A stretch of 64,000 bases of DNA, from assembly GCF_000350485.1 (NCBI RefSeq), contig NZ_AORV01000002.1, positions 1-64,000 on the forward strand. Reading direction: 5' to 3'. Source of the stretch: Ruminiclostridium cellobioparum subsp. termitidis CT1112. Lineage in GTDB: Bacteria > Bacillota > Clostridia > Acetivibrionales > DSM-1351. The notes under the pieces are model-generated. The model was not told the origin of the DNA, did no database searches, and worked only from the letters and a program-made list of their open reading frames with translations. Positions within the stretch are counted from its first letter, which is position 1. Each line of letters starts with the position of its first letter. Positions 37,310 to 46,126 of the stretch are shown here, piece by piece. Both the position numbers and the translations under genes were made by a program.

Positions 37310-38386
37310 ATGGGCAAACGAATTTTATGTATTGTTACTCTCTCTCTGTCCCTTATTCTTCAGAGTTCAGCCGTAAGCTTTGCAGAAAACTATGCGGTAC
37401 CGGGGGGAAATAGTTCTGAAGCAATAGTATCGGCTGCCGCGCAGGAACAGCAGAACCAGCTAAGTGAGGAGGAAATTCAAAGACAGCTGGAGCAGTTGAG
37501 AGAAGACCAGGAACAGTTGAAAAAAGATCAAGAACAATTATTTAATGATCAGGAGCAGTTAAAATACGGGCAGGAACAATTGGTAAAAGACCGGGAACAG
37601 CTAAATAAGGATCAGGCGCAGCTAAAATACGAACAGGAAAAATTAAAGAACGACCAGGAACAGTTAAAGAAAGAACGTGAGAAGCTGGAAGGTCAGGATA
37701 AACGCAAGAAGCTTAATACCGAACTTACCAGCAATACATATTTGAAATATATTAAAGAATTGGGATACTATAAAGCCACCTCGAAAGATGAAACACTTAA
37801 TATCAGAAATGCCGTATTACTCTTCCAGAGCGACCATAACATGAGTATTACCGGAGTATGGGACAATGCCACAAAAGATATGCTTATCAACAGGCTGGTG
37901 AGTAATGTCTTTTCTTATGCCGACAATATCACCAATGCTCCCGCAAACGGCAAGTGGATTGTAGTAAATAAGACAAAAAGAACCTTAACCCTGTACGAGG
38001 GCAAAAAAGTCATAAAAAAATATCCCGTAGCCGTTGGGAATCCTCACACATTGACAAAATCCGGCAAGTTCATGATCAATAATAAAATTATAGACCCCGA
38101 CTGGGGCGGAGGCGGCTTTGCAGCTCCCGTAAAGGGCGGTACTCCAGAAAATCCTCTTGGCAGCCGCTGGCTGGGTATCAATAGAACAGACGGCTCCTAC
38201 GGAATCCATGGGACCAATTCCTTCTATTCAATAGGCAAATTTATCTCCCATGGATGCATCAGGATGCAGAATTACTGCGTTGAAGAACTCTTTCCCCTTG
38301 TCCCCATGAAGGCACCTGTCTGGGTTGGCACCGAGGCCGAGTTGAAAGCGTGGGGTGTTACTCAGAATGCGTTTACTGCAAATTGA
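37310..38386 (+). CDS. Exported L,D-transpeptidase with coiled-coil repeat region
   Basis: A 358-residue cell-wall enzyme. A signal peptide (about residues 1-25, ending SAVSFA) is followed by a Glu/Gln/Lys-rich coiled coil at about 45-130 built from repeats of the type DQEQLKK. Next comes a helical segment with a peptidoglycan-binding-like motif (LLFQSDHNMSITGVWDNAT). The YkuD domain runs from about residue 210, with HGTNSF and the catalytic SHGCIRM. It cross-links or anchors to peptidoglycan by a penicillin-resistant route. The ATG at 37310 is preferred over the in-frame GTG at 37298, which lies in the AAGGGTGG RBS. Confidence 0.88.
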   Translation: MGKRILCIVTLSLSLILQSSAVSFAENYAVPGGNSSEAIVSAAAQEQQNQLSEEEIQRQLEQLREDQEQLKKDQEQLFNDQEQLKYGQEQLVKDREQLNKDQAQLKYEQEKLKNDQEQLKKEREKLEGQDKRKKLNTELTSNTYLKYIKELGYYKATSKDETLNIRNAVLLFQSDHNMSITGVWDNATKDMLINRLVSNVFSYADNITNAPANGKWIVVNKTKRTLTLYEGKKVIKKYPVAVGNPHTLTKSGKFMINNKIIDPDWGGGGFAAPVKGGTPENPLGSRWLGINRTDGSYGIHGTNSFYSIGKFISHGCIRMQNYCVEELFPLVPMKAPVWVGTEAELKAWGVTQNAFTAN

Positions 38387-38412
38387 TAAGATTATAATTG
38401 ATTTGTTATTGC

Positions 38413-38558
38413 CAGGGGCTGTGAATAATTTTGTGTATGGAACATAGGAAATACTCCTTTTTAGTTAAGCATTTATTTTTAAGAGTTTGTACCTGGGAAA
38501 TCCTTAACCCACAGCTGAGTTAAAGCTACTCCATACACAAAATTATTTATAGTCCCTG
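38413..38558. mobile_element. IS256-like MITE (146 bp)
   Basis: A 28-bp inverted repeat with three mismatches (38413-38440 and 38531-38558) encloses about 90 bp with no coding capacity. The ends start GGGGCTGTGAATAATTTTG, like terminal repeats of IS256-family transposons. No exact target duplication was found at the ends I used. It lies between the transpeptidase and the immunity gene. Confidence 0.65.
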
Positions 38559-38562
38559 TTGA

Positions 38563-38601
38563 TTGATATGCTCCCTGTCAAGTAGACAGGGAGCATATCA
38601 A
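38563..38601. terminator. Perfect 17-bp hairpin next to the MITE
   Basis: 38563-38579 pairs without mismatch with 38585-38601 around a 5-nt loop. No U-tract follows on either strand, so it may be a terminator acting from stem strength alone or another small hairpin element. It lies between the convergent transpeptidase and immunity genes. Confidence 0.55.
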
Positions 38602-38667
38602 ACTGTGTGACCTTTCCTCTTGTTATTATGGAGATAGCAGATATGTGGACAAAGTGCTATAATTGTG

Positions 38668-39060
38668 TTATTCCTCAACAACAGGTACACAAGGTGATAA
38701 AAACGAATCTTCCTCATGAGAAATCTTCCCTTTTGCTAATACAAATACTTGAAACTTATTTTCATAACCATTTGTATCTTCGTCATCTCGAACATATAAT
38801 ATGCCATAAGAGCCTTGAGCTACATTACCTACAAAACTATAGAGTTTCAAAACATCCTCAGCATCTTTTCCCTTGTGGTTGCTCATCCCCGATATTGATA
38901 GCTGATACTCTCCGTTGATAGCACGCAAGTCTATCAATCCACCATTCCAGTTTAATTTCTCAATAAATTTTTTTATATTCTCTACAATTTCTTTTATATT
39001 ATTTTCTTCTGTACTACCATATGTTTCTCTTATAGTTGCCCACCCATGAAACTCGTACAT
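38668..39060 (-). CDS. Polymorphic-toxin immunity protein, Imm7-like
   Basis: A 130-residue cytoplasmic protein. The N-terminus MYEFHGWATIRETYG and the block GSYGILYVRDDED ... FLSPCVPVVEE resemble the Imm7 immunity family as I remember it. It starts 15 nt after the toxin gene on the same strand, the classic toxin-immunity order. It should bind and block the C-terminal nuclease-like domain of the neighbouring protein in the producing cell. The family name is from memory; the role is strongly supported by position. Confidence 0.75.
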   Translation of the reverse strand: MYEFHGWATIRETYGSTEENNIKEIVENIKKFIEKLNWNGGLIDLRAINGEYQLSISGMSNHKGKDAEDVLKLYSFVGNVAQGSYGILYVRDDEDTNGYENKFQVFVLAKGKISHEEDSFLSPCVPVVEE

Positions 39061-39075
39061 CTTATATATTCCCCC

Positions 39076-41370
39076 TTATTTCATTAATGGATTTGTATCA
39101 ATTATTACATCAATACCGTACCGCTGACTATATTCATTAAGTTTATTTATTACTGATTGTGCTGGTTGACCTTCGAAATGATAGTATACTTTCCTTCCTG
39201 TTTCCTGAGCCGCCTCAAATGTAGCCTTCATCTGGTTTCTGACACTTTGGTTTACGGTCTGAAGAGCTGGTTTTGTTTGCGCTATGTATGCATCACTTAC
39301 AGCATCAAATTCTCTACCAACAGAATCATTTGCAAACTTCACTCTTGACTGTCCACCTAATCTACTAGCCAAAGCATCAGCTGCCGCATCAGCTTTATTA
39401 ACTTGAACAAGCTTTCCTGAATATTGTCCAGTAGCCTTACCCGCTCCCTTAAAATTAAATCCTTTAAATTCTGGTTCAGGAACATTGTCATAACTATTTC
39501 TACCACCACTGATTGCAACGTTTGCTGCCATAAAGTATATTAAACTTTGTACCTCAGCTTGACGTTTCTGCTGTTCTTCAAACTCAAGCTGTATAAATGA
39601 CGTTCCATATTGATTTAATCTATACGATGTTTCCAATAATGAAGCCATGTTGTCAGGGTTTGATGTATCAAAGGTTTTCTCAAACCACCCCTTTAATCCT
39701 TTGTATTCCTTTCTTTGCATTATTCCTATATTAACTAAATCATCACCAGAAATTGTACCATTGATTTTAAGTTTTAACATTACAGCAGCTTTTTGTTCTA
39801 TTAGGAACTCATTTATAAAGTCATTATTGTATAAAAATATTAAATCTCCTCTTGTGAGCTTGATGTTAGCAGCTTTACCCGTCCCCTTATCATCTTTTTC
39901 TGTTTTCATTGCAGGACTTTTATTGGAATTGGTTACTGCCTTTTTGCTTTTTTCTTTCTCCAGTGCCTCATAGGTACGCTTGTCCAACTTTCCTGTTGGC
40001 TTGATACCCTGTAGGTATTCTACCAACTTTTTGCCTTCCGTTGATCCGTTTTTATCCACACCATTAAATGCATTTTCACAGTTTGTTTGATAACTCAGTA
40101 TGGCTTCATAAGTTTCGCCGCTGCTGCTCCACTTTCCATCCGCTCCGTATTTGGGTAACTTATATCCCAGATTCATCAGGATTAATTGGGCTTCTTTCAC
40201 ATATCCGTTATACTGACCTGCTTTTATATCCCAATCATAAGCAGCATTCGCCTCCTTGTTTTTTCCAATTCCCATTATACTACTTTTTGCCTGTTCAGGT
40301 ACACTAGAATTATTCAGTAATTTATACAGGCTATCCAGACTCTCAGCTGTCCTGGGTCCACACCCCACATAATTGCCTTTTTTATCATACAGCTCCCCCT
40401 TGCCAAGCTTCATATAACCTGTTTGGAAATTTATCAGGGATTCTTTTGTAACCTCACCGAAGTATCCGGTGGCTTTATCTCCGCTTTTTCCCGTCCAGTA
40501 ATTCATCCTTATTAAGACCTGTTGTATTTTCTTTACATTTTCGCTGGTTTCACCGTATCCTGCTGTTTTGATTCCGTCAGCTTCTTCCTTTACGGGATTT
40601 TTAGTATTATTTAGTTCCATTCCTTCCTGCAGCGTAACCCGCTGAATAACATTAGCATTTATCTTAGGAGAATTATGATCACTTGCCGGTTGGCTCTGTA
40701 TTGCTCCGCTCCCGGAGCCTTCTTTTTCTGCTCTGGCTCCCATCACATCGGCTTCTCTTTCCAGCTTTGAATCCTCATTTACAGCAGCACCGGTTTTCAG
40801 CTGTATTTCAGCTTCTACTCTTCCCTGCTTTTGTTGAACTGCATGCCAGCCTTCGTGTGGAAGATATTTTTCCTGTCCCGGGGCGATATGTATGTCAGTT
40901 CCCTGCGTATATGCCTGGGCACCGATTTTTTCCGGTTCTTCTGAGTTTTTATGAACTTTTACATCAGAGAGACTGACTCCGGAAAGGTTCTCAAGTCCAG
41001 TCTTCAGATTTTCAGGCAAGCCATCTCCGGATGGTGTATTTTCCCCTGCTTGTTTATTGGTCTGAATAGGTTGTTTGCTTGCCCCCGCTGCAGGCACTCC
41101 CAGCTTTTGAAGCTGTTTCCGGCGTCTTCCTTCTTCCATTACTCTTAATGCCTTCTGATAGCCGACAGCACTTTGAAAGAACATGAATTCCTCCTGAGTT
41201 ATGGAATCAGGGTTTGTAAGAATCCATTGCATCAGTATTCTGTAATCTGTCGATCTCACGTTAGGTTTTTTTGCAGGACGCTGCCGGTTAAGCGGTTTCT
41301 TATTTGAATTTGTACTGCTTCCTCCAAAAGACGGATTGGGCTTTTTTTCTGCCGGCACTCTTGTGTACAT
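39076..41370 (-). CDS. DUF4157 polymorphic toxin with two peptidoglycan-binding-like domains and a C-terminal nuclease-fold toxin
   Basis: A 764-residue modular protein without signal peptide or membrane helix. Residues 1-115 are Pro/Lys-rich. The DUF4157 domain is at about 118-215, with LPHEGWHAVQQ (zinc-protease-like HExxH) and a following EREAD. Peptidoglycan-binding-like modules are at about 270-350 and 385-475. The linker 500-650 is unassigned. The toxin tip at about 655-764 has REFDAVSDAYIAQTKP (Asp 689 and QxK 698-700 fit a PD-(D/E/Q)XK nuclease) and KVYYHFEG. DUF4157 proteins are often cargo of extracellular contractile injection systems; none is visible here. The GGAG RBS at 41370 is good. 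Confidence 0.8.
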   Translation of the reverse strand: MYTRVPAEKKPNPSFGGSSTNSNKKPLNRQRPAKKPNVRSTDYRILMQWILTNPDSITQEEFMFFQSAVGYQKALRVMEEGRRRKQLQKLGVPAAGASKQPIQTNKQAGENTPSGDGLPENLKTGLENLSGVSLSDVKVHKNSEEPEKIGAQAYTQGTDIHIAPGQEKYLPHEGWHAVQQKQGRVEAEIQLKTGAAVNEDSKLEREADVMGARAEKEGSGSGAIQSQPASDHNSPKINANVIQRVTLQEGMELNNTKNPVKEEADGIKTAGYGETSENVKKIQQVLIRMNYWTGKSGDKATGYFGEVTKESLINFQTGYMKLGKGELYDKKGNYVGCGPRTAESLDSLYKLLNNSSVPEQAKSSIMGIGKNKEANAAYDWDIKAGQYNGYVKEAQLILMNLGYKLPKYGADGKWSSSGETYEAILSYQTNCENAFNGVDKNGSTEGKKLVEYLQGIKPTGKLDKRTYEALEKEKSKKAVTNSNKSPAMKTEKDDKGTGKAANIKLTRGDLIFLYNNDFINEFLIEQKAAVMLKLKINGTISGDDLVNIGIMQRKEYKGLKGWFEKTFDTSNPDNMASLLETSYRLNQYGTSFIQLEFEEQQKRQAEVQSLIYFMAANVAISGGRNSYDNVPEPEFKGFNFKGAGKATGQYSGKLVQVNKADAAADALASRLGGQSRVKFANDSVGREFDAVSDAYIAQTKPALQTVNQSVRNQMKATFEAAQETGRKVYYHFEGQPAQSVINKLNEYSQRYGIDVIIDTNPLMK

Positions 41371-41585
41371 TTACTTCACTCCAATATATCTATGCGTATT
41401 TTCCTTCACAATATATAAAGTAAATTTTGAAGCGGATTTAACACCCTGATATCAATAAAAATTTTTCGCACCTGTATCAAAGTCCGGAAATGTTGTATAT
41501 CATATTGGGGGGCGCGGACGAAAACCTGGCCCTGATTATGAATCAGGAGGTGTATGATGTACTCACTCGAACAGTGAAAAAGCTG

Positions 41586-41909
41586 TGGTGCTTTACAGAC
41601 AGTTCTATTTGTAATCAACTGGTAACGTGAGGACAACTTCATAAAATAAGATGTACGGTTAAAAACAATTACACTAAATTGTCGCCGAAAGTAAAGAGGT
41701 TTTGCCGGCAAAGCAGCAGGACGCTGCTTTGAGCTTCAGATCGAGACAGGATGTCGAGTCTGAGCGACGGCAAAACCTTTTTACTTGAGGAGATACAATT
41801 TTCGTAATTGTTTTGGGTGCACTCTTATTTTATGAAGTTAGTGCGGAAGTTACCTGTTGATATAAAAATTTTTACGGGTAAAGCAGAATTTAATTTAATT
41901 AGCACAACG
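41586..41909. repeat. Palindromic structured repeat, copy B
   Basis: The core 41614-41861 aligns along its length with copy A (31773-32019) in the same orientation, and the right outer arm AATTAGCAC is also kept. The left outer arm is shortened. Stems are maintained although the sequence differs: for example the hairpin at 41709-41731 has a G-C pair where copy A has A-T. No coding capacity. Together with copy A it brackets 9.5 kb containing the protease, transporter, transpeptidase and toxin genes. Confidence 0.8.
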
Positions 41910-41999
41910 GTTCAAGTTGAATGTCATATTCCTTCCGACACAGTTAAATTGACAAGAATTACGCACTGTAAAACTCATTAATATGTGTTAATATTTATA

Positions 42000-42028
42000 T
42001 TGAATTTTAAATTCCGCTATGGTAAAAT
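42000..42028 (+). promoter_or_regulatory. Sigma-A promoter of asd
   Basis: TTGAAT (42000-42005) and TAAAAT (42023-42028) are 17 nt apart, about 115 nt before the asd start. Confidence 0.65.
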
Positions 42029-42142
42029 ACACAGTACGAGAACAAATGTCATTCAATGGCGGACAAATTTGTTGAAACTTTAAAAAAATCTATCATATTA
42101 TATTTATTAATAAAAGAAAATTGGATTGGAGGCATATAAGTA

Positions 42143-43228
42143 ATGTCAAAGTTAAAAGTGGGTATTATTGGTGGCACCGGCATGGTGGGACAGAGATTTA
42201 TATCTCTGCTTGAAAACCATCCGTGGTTTGAGGTCGTTTCAATAGCGGCAAGTGCAAACTCAGCCGGAAAAACATATGAACAAGCCGCAGGCAGCAGATG
42301 GAAGCTGTCAGCTCCAATGCCTGACAGCGTTAAAAATATTGTTGTCAGGGATGCTACTGCACATGTAAAGGAAATATGTGCGGAAGTTGATTTTGTGTTC
42401 TGTGCGGTTGATATGAAAAAAGATGAAATTAAAAAGCTTGAAGAAGAATATGCGAAAAACGAAACTCCTGTTGTTTCCAACAACTCTGCTCACAGGTGGA
42501 CGCCTGATGTTCCCATGCTGATTCCTGAAATAAACTCCGAGCATGTCAAGGTTATCGACAGCCAGAGAAAAAGACTGGGAACCAAAAACGGTTTTATCGC
42601 TGTCAAGCCGAATTGCTCAATTCAGAGCTATGTCCCTGCTCTGGCTCCACTTTTGAAATTCGGTATAAAAAATGTAGTTGCATGTACTTATCAGGCCATA
42701 TCAGGTGCAGGAAAGAATTTTTCCGATTGGCCTGAAATGCTTGATAATGTTATACCATATATTGGCGGCGAGGAAGAAAAGAGTGAACAGGAACCTTTAA
42801 AAATCTGGGGTTCGGTACAGAACGGAGAAATCGTCAAAGCTGCTTCTCCCCTTATCACAACCCAGTGCATCAGGGTTCCCGTAACAGACGGTCACCTGGC
42901 TGCAGTATTTATTTCCTTTGAAAACAAACCTTCAAAAGAAGAAATACTCAAGCTCTGGGAGAATTACAGCGGAGAACCTCAGTCATTGCAATTGCCAAGT
43001 GCCCCAAAGCAGTTTATAAAGTATTTTGAAGAAGACAACAGACCTCAGACAAAGCTTGACAGAGATATTGAAAACGGTATGGGAATCACTGCCGGCAGAC
43101 TGCGTGAAGATCACTTATACGACTACAAATTTGTCTGTCTCTCCCACAATACCATCAGAGGTGCCGCCGGCGGAGCTGTCCTCATGGCTGAGTACCTGAA
43201 AGCAAAAGGCTACATTCAGGCAAAATAA
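42143..43228 (+). CDS. asd: Aspartate-semialdehyde dehydrogenase
   Basis: A 361-residue enzyme that reduces aspartyl phosphate to aspartate semialdehyde for lysine, threonine, methionine and diaminopimelate. NADP-binding GIIGGTGMVGQRF is at the N-terminus; the catalytic Cys is in VKPNCSIQ and the catalytic His in RVPVTDGHLA. The sequence is of the archaeal/fungal-type branch rather than the E. coli branch. TGGAGG lies upstream of the ATG. It is monocistronic, with its own promoter and a long terminator. Confidence 0.94.
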   Translation: MSKLKVGIIGGTGMVGQRFISLLENHPWFEVVSIAASANSAGKTYEQAAGSRWKLSAPMPDSVKNIVVRDATAHVKEICAEVDFVFCAVDMKKDEIKKLEEEYAKNETPVVSNNSAHRWTPDVPMLIPEINSEHVKVIDSQRKRLGTKNGFIAVKPNCSIQSYVPALAPLLKFGIKNVVACTYQAISGAGKNFSDWPEMLDNVIPYIGGEEEKSEQEPLKIWGSVQNGEIVKAASPLITTQCIRVPVTDGHLAAVFISFENKPSKEEILKLWENYSGEPQSLQLPSAPKQFIKYFEEDNRPQTKLDRDIENGMGITAGRLREDHLYDYKFVCLSHNTIRGAAGGAVLMAEYLKAKGYIQAK

Positions 43229-43311
43229 TGCTATTAAGAGGATTGTTAATTTGAAAAATCTGATAAATTTCTGCTTAACATTGAATTAATATGTAATTAA
43301 AATCCATAAAA

Positions 43312-43384
43312 ATGCCGATAAAAACCTAAAGGGCTGATAGGTGAAACTATTCAGTCTCTTGGGTATTTAGTCCGGCTTTTTTTA
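43312..43384 (+). terminator. Terminator of asd
   Basis: A long imperfect stem (GCCG with CGGC, TAAA with TTTA, ACC with GGGT) topped by a second hairpin GGCTGA/TCAGTC ends in a run of seven T. Confidence 0.8.
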
Positions 43385-43496
43385 TTTTTACATATAGTGT
43401 ATAATTTATTATGTTAATGTTCATCAACATACCAATGAATCCGCCCAATGTTATATATCATTATAACCGGGATCAATACACAAAAGGAGAACCAAT

Positions 43497-45956
43497 ATGA
43501 GCATAAAACCCGACTTTGCAGGTCAGTATTCATCCATTCAGGGTGAACTCTTAATATGTGAAGGCGATAGAACCTCCTCAGTTGTTTTATTACTTAAAGG
43601 TAAAATCGATGTTTTTTTATCACCTTTTGATGATATTTTTAACAATAATGAATTGCTTATATCAAGAAGCTGCCGGTTATTTACACTGGAACAGAATACC
43701 TTTCTAAGCATCAACGATGTTATAAGGAACGGACAGAATTCCTTCAGTCTGTTGGCAAGAGATGCCTGTACCCTGTATTGTTTCCCTGCAAATTCGTCAG
43801 CAGAAATAAGGAACATAATCTCTACCCAGAAGGATTATTCCGCTTACCTGGTTTCTTCTCTGGCCAATCTGATTGATTTGAGCTATAATTCCTACCAGAA
43901 GCTGCTGCCTATCTGTCATAATATTAATGCTCTGACTCAGAATTTAATGACCTATTACTGGGCCATTAAAGACAAGTTTTATTTCAGCTATGCTCCTGAT
44001 ATGGAAATACTTAATTCATATCAGAGTATTTATGAGAACCTGAAACAGGATGGCTACAGATTTTTCCCTCTTGATCCGGATTTTGCATTTACCCATGATA
44101 TGGCAGATACAATAACAGATTCGCCTGAGCTGGATACTTCAAGTATTGAATATTTTACAAGGTTATTAAATGTCCCGTTGGACAACCGCAAAACTTTCTT
44201 CAACAGTGATAGCTTTATATGTGAATACCATATTCAAAAGGGCTCTGAAGTATTGGATACCATAATAGGCGAAATAAAGAATATCTTTTCTATATTATGT
44301 AAGAATATGGAACTTTTATATTTATCTCCAAATAATTTATTGACTACATATGGCAGAATAGCCACTGATTCAAGGGATGATAAGGAAGCTGCATTAAATA
44401 TCCTAAACATTTTGACACAGGCCATCGACATTACAAGTCAATGTATAGATAAACTGCAAAATGAATTCGACAGCTTCACAAACATTGATATTAAAGAGTT
44501 CTCAGACCTTATAGAAAGTGTCCGGGCAAAAACTGCTATCGGCACAAGCTCAACGAATCCTGCAGATATTGCAGCAGGTTCGGAATTGCCCTCCGAGCTG
44601 GAGAACAGCCTGGAGAAGATAATGAAGTATTGCTCCTGCCCACAGGATAAAATAGACAGCTTGAACAAGCGGTTGAGCCAGTTCAGGGCTCTCAAGGACA
44701 AAACATCTGCAGACCCTGAAATAAGGGAACTCCGTTCTTCTATTGCAAACGATTTCTTTGTCATTTATGATGAAGCTTTCAAGAGAACCCAGGCCGACAA
44801 CAGCTGTCCAAAACTGATAAGCATGTTTCTAAACTTCGGATACATGGACGAACGCCTTGTTACCAAACAGCAGGCTATCGCGCTATATAGGCTGTGCGAC
44901 AAGGAATACAGCTGTTCTGACTTCAACGTTTATAATACCAAAAAATGGCTTGAACTGATCCATAACAATAAGAAGGAGCCCTCCATCAACGATTTCGGTC
45001 AGGATTACTCCGATGTGTTCCGTGATATGAAGAAAAGGAAGATTGTAAGTGATGCCGATAAACCCGCTTATGACCGTGATTTCAAAGCCAAGGTCAGCTT
45101 TGAAGTCAATAATATGCTCAAGACAAACCAAAAAGTATGTCACGGCCATATGAGCAGTTATTTCCCCATACTTCACAAGGATATTATAACCCGCGATCTG
45201 GAAAAAGCCGTTGTTACACCTACCAGACTGCAGCAGGCCATAAATAATTTGCTTGCAATCGATTTTTCAATATTTTACAGGGAAATCTGGTATAAGAACG
45301 ATGTAAGGGGTATAGAAAAAGAACCCATAATGAAAGAGATCCGACCGGATATAATTATTGTGCCTACCTTTGGTTCCAGAGTTTCCATGTGGCAGGAAAT
45401 AACGGGGAAAGCGAGAAATACGCCTGGCAGATTCATAGTTCCGGCTTTTACAGATGAAAATCTTTCTGAATTGATGATTAAATTAATCGGAGCCTTCCGT
45501 TGGGAACTGTGCAGAACCATGATGGGAGTGGCATGGAATGATATTACCGAGAAGTCTTTGACTTCGGAGTACACTGACTACATACAGTTCTTCAAGAAGA
45601 ATCACGATCTGACTGAGGACGCAAAGGAAAAAATCAAAATTCAGATACAGAAAAACAGAAATGTGATGAGAGAAATTTTTACCAGCGATTATGAAACCTG
45701 GATCAATTATGAATCCAAAGGCATACTGAGGTTAAACAAACTGGCGCGTTCAATCCTGTTCAGGTACTGCCCTCCTCCCAGGGAAATGCGCAACGCTCTG
45801 GCAAAGCAGCCGGCCTTTACCGATCTTTTGACACAGTTTAACAACTCCAGGGCCAAAACTGCCAAATCGCTGACCGGAAAATACACAAAACTGTTTAAGA
45901 ATGACCCTATAGACAGGGATATGGAGCTTAATCTGATATATTACAGGGATTTGTAA
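43497..45956 (+). CDS. Large orphan protein with N-terminal cyclic-nucleotide-binding-like fold
   Basis: An 819-residue soluble protein. Residues 10-115 (GELLICEGDRTSSVVLLLKGKIDVF ... SFSLLARDACTLYCF) look like a degenerate cNMP-binding beta-roll. The region 115-400 is helical with possible coiled-coil parts. The C-terminal 400 residues have the conserved-looking blocks PDIIIVPTFGSRVSMWQEITG and GAFRWELCRTMMGVAWND. No catalytic signature is recognised. It has its own terminator and no operon partners. A signalling or scaffold role gated by a nucleotide is possible but unproven. Confidence 0.7.
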   Translation: MSIKPDFAGQYSSIQGELLICEGDRTSSVVLLLKGKIDVFLSPFDDIFNNNELLISRSCRLFTLEQNTFLSINDVIRNGQNSFSLLARDACTLYCFPANSSAEIRNIISTQKDYSAYLVSSLANLIDLSYNSYQKLLPICHNINALTQNLMTYYWAIKDKFYFSYAPDMEILNSYQSIYENLKQDGYRFFPLDPDFAFTHDMADTITDSPELDTSSIEYFTRLLNVPLDNRKTFFNSDSFICEYHIQKGSEVLDTIIGEIKNIFSILCKNMELLYLSPNNLLTTYGRIATDSRDDKEAALNILNILTQAIDITSQCIDKLQNEFDSFTNIDIKEFSDLIESVRAKTAIGTSSTNPADIAAGSELPSELENSLEKIMKYCSCPQDKIDSLNKRLSQFRALKDKTSADPEIRELRSSIANDFFVIYDEAFKRTQADNSCPKLISMFLNFGYMDERLVTKQQAIALYRLCDKEYSCSDFNVYNTKKWLELIHNNKKEPSINDFGQDYSDVFRDMKKRKIVSDADKPAYDRDFKAKVSFEVNNMLKTNQKVCHGHMSSYFPILHKDIITRDLEKAVVTPTRLQQAINNLLAIDFSIFYREIWYKNDVRGIEKEPIMKEIRPDIIIVPTFGSRVSMWQEITGKARNTPGRFIVPAFTDENLSELMIKLIGAFRWELCRTMMGVAWNDITEKSLTSEYTDYIQFFKKNHDLTEDAKEKIKIQIQKNRNVMREIFTSDYETWINYESKGILRLNKLARSILFRYCPPPREMRNALAKQPAFTDLLTQFNNSRAKTAKSLTGKYTKLFKNDPIDRDMELNLIYYRDL

Positions 45957-46012
45957 ATAGTGTTACCATAAACGTTATGTTACTGATTAGAATTTAATAG
46001 CATTGATTGCCG

Positions 46013-46042
46013 AGAGGCCTGCATTTTCACATGCAGGCCTCT
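46013..46042. terminator. Bidirectional terminator between convergent genes
   Basis: A perfect 12-bp stem (46013-46024 with 46031-46042) with a 6-nt loop is followed by TATTTT, after the cNMP-fold gene and facing the ridA end. Confidence 0.88.
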
Positions 46043-46126
46043 TATTTTCGTCATTATTACTTTTCCACAACAACCAGTTCAATAACCATTACGTTTAATA
46101 AATATTTATTTCCAATCCAGCTATAG

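Noticed and set aside
41442-41630. A 62-codon open frame without start codon running into repeat copy B
   Set aside because: It has a protein-like stretch (LGGADENLALIMNQEVYDVL) but no RBS or start, no recognised family, and ends inside the repeat. It may be a gene remnant but cannot be supported.
41406-41711. Open frame on the minus strand across repeat copy B
   Set aside because: It lies in the non-coding palindromic element and has no RBS or protein-like composition.
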